From assembly GCA_026710225.1 (NCBI GenBank), contig JAPORI010000084.1, positions 1 through 6,751 on the forward strand: a stretch of 6,751 nucleotides of DNA, in the 5' to 3' direction. Of this stretch, positions 6,560 to 6,751 are shown piece by piece (the first letter of the stretch is position 1; every line of letters begins with the position of its first letter). The DNA comes from Betaproteobacteria bacterium (GTDB taxonomy: Bacteria > Pseudomonadota > Gammaproteobacteria > Tethybacterales > Tethybacteraceae). Below the pieces are notes generated by a model that saw only the letters and a list, made by a program, of their open reading frames with translations, was not told where the DNA came from and did not search any database. The position numbers and the translations under genes were made by a program.

Positions 6560-6751
6560 ATGACAATAGAAGGAAAATGGATTAAAAAAGGTCTTGTATT
6601 CAAGACTGACAAGAGATCAGTGTGGGCGGGGCATTCGCTTATGGTTCCGACACCTATCCTGCTTGGCGATCGGATCAGAATATTTGCTGGCTTCAAAAAC
6701 AAGGAAGGCGTCAGCAGAATCTCATTTTTTGATGTTTCGGCAACAAATCCG
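6560..6751 (+). CDS. Partial gene: probable GH43/GH32-like beta-propeller protein (N-terminus only)
   Basis: Sixty-four codons are open from ATG 6560 to the window edge, with an in-frame stop (TAG 6548-6550) just upstream. The protein opens MTIEGKWIKKGLVFK and continues with HSLMVPTPILLGDRIRIFAG and VSRISFFDVSATNP. The pattern of a WIKKGL opening, a PTP(I/L)LL strand, an R(I/V)F strand and a GRIS-like strand with an F/Y-x-D turn resembles the first blade of five-bladed propeller proteins annotated as GH43/GH32-like. These often occur in O-antigen or capsule loci. Base composition is about 43% GC by hand count against 60% or more in the neighbouring genes, a possible sign of transfer. No Shine-Dalgarno is visible, and an ATG-ATG-GCA-TGA mini-frame at 6552 overlaps the start. 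Family assignment is from memory of the pattern and needs the missing C-terminus. Confidence 0.6.
   Translation, partial: MTIEGKWIKKGLVFKTDKRSVWAGHSLMVPTPILLGDRIRIFAGFKNKEGVSRISFFDVSATNP

Noticed and set aside
6502..6702. 66-codon minus-strand frame over the right-edge gene
   Set aside because: It has no recognisable motif. The plus-strand frame at 6560 has a family-like pattern and continues to the edge.

Overview
The window is about 60% GC by eye over most of its length. It carries ordinary bacterial housekeeping genes in tight, overlapping arrangement. The content points to a proteobacterium, most likely a beta- or gammaproteobacterium: a MurA with a BolA/IbaG-type gene directly upstream, a YadG/YadH-type ABC-2 exporter, and an Ffh gene divergent from a YpjD/CcsA-like membrane protein. 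E. coli also has ibaG next to murA and ffh next to ypjD. The exact lineage cannot be fixed from this window.

Layout. (1) Positions 2-1036, plus strand: the 3' part of an AAA-type ATPase with a DUF4143-like C-terminal domain, cut by the left edge. It converges on murA across a 40-bp gap with no visible terminator. (2) Positions 1077-5663, minus strand: a five-gene, probably co-transcribed block read ffh > ABC ATPase > ABC permease > bolA/ibaG > murA. Junctions are a 1-bp overlap, an 8-bp overlap, an 11-bp gap and an 8-bp overlap. (3) Positions 5702-6478, plus strand: a YpjD/CcsA-like eight-helix membrane protein, divergent from ffh across only 38 bp. (4) Positions 6560-6751, plus strand: the first 64 codons of a more AT-rich gene (about 43% GC by hand count). 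It resembles the N-terminus of GH43/GH32-like beta-propeller proteins found in polysaccharide loci, and it has a TATAAT box almost on top of its start codon.

How the genes work together. The minus-strand block joins co-translational membrane targeting (Ffh), an ABC-2 exporter that would itself be an SRP client, a small Fe-S/redox-linked protein (BolA/IbaG) and the first committed step of peptidoglycan synthesis (MurA). The shared theme is envelope biogenesis, but the coupling is probably organisational rather than a new pathway. I see no convincing evidence of an undescribed system. The points most worth checking are clustered departures from the Ffh signature motifs, the gene order (no Mla genes between ffh and the exporter-ibaG-murA set), and the compositional boundary at about 6480-6560. 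No tRNA, rRNA, CRISPR array, insertion sequence or attachment site is visible, and no gene-free stretch exceeds 300 bp.
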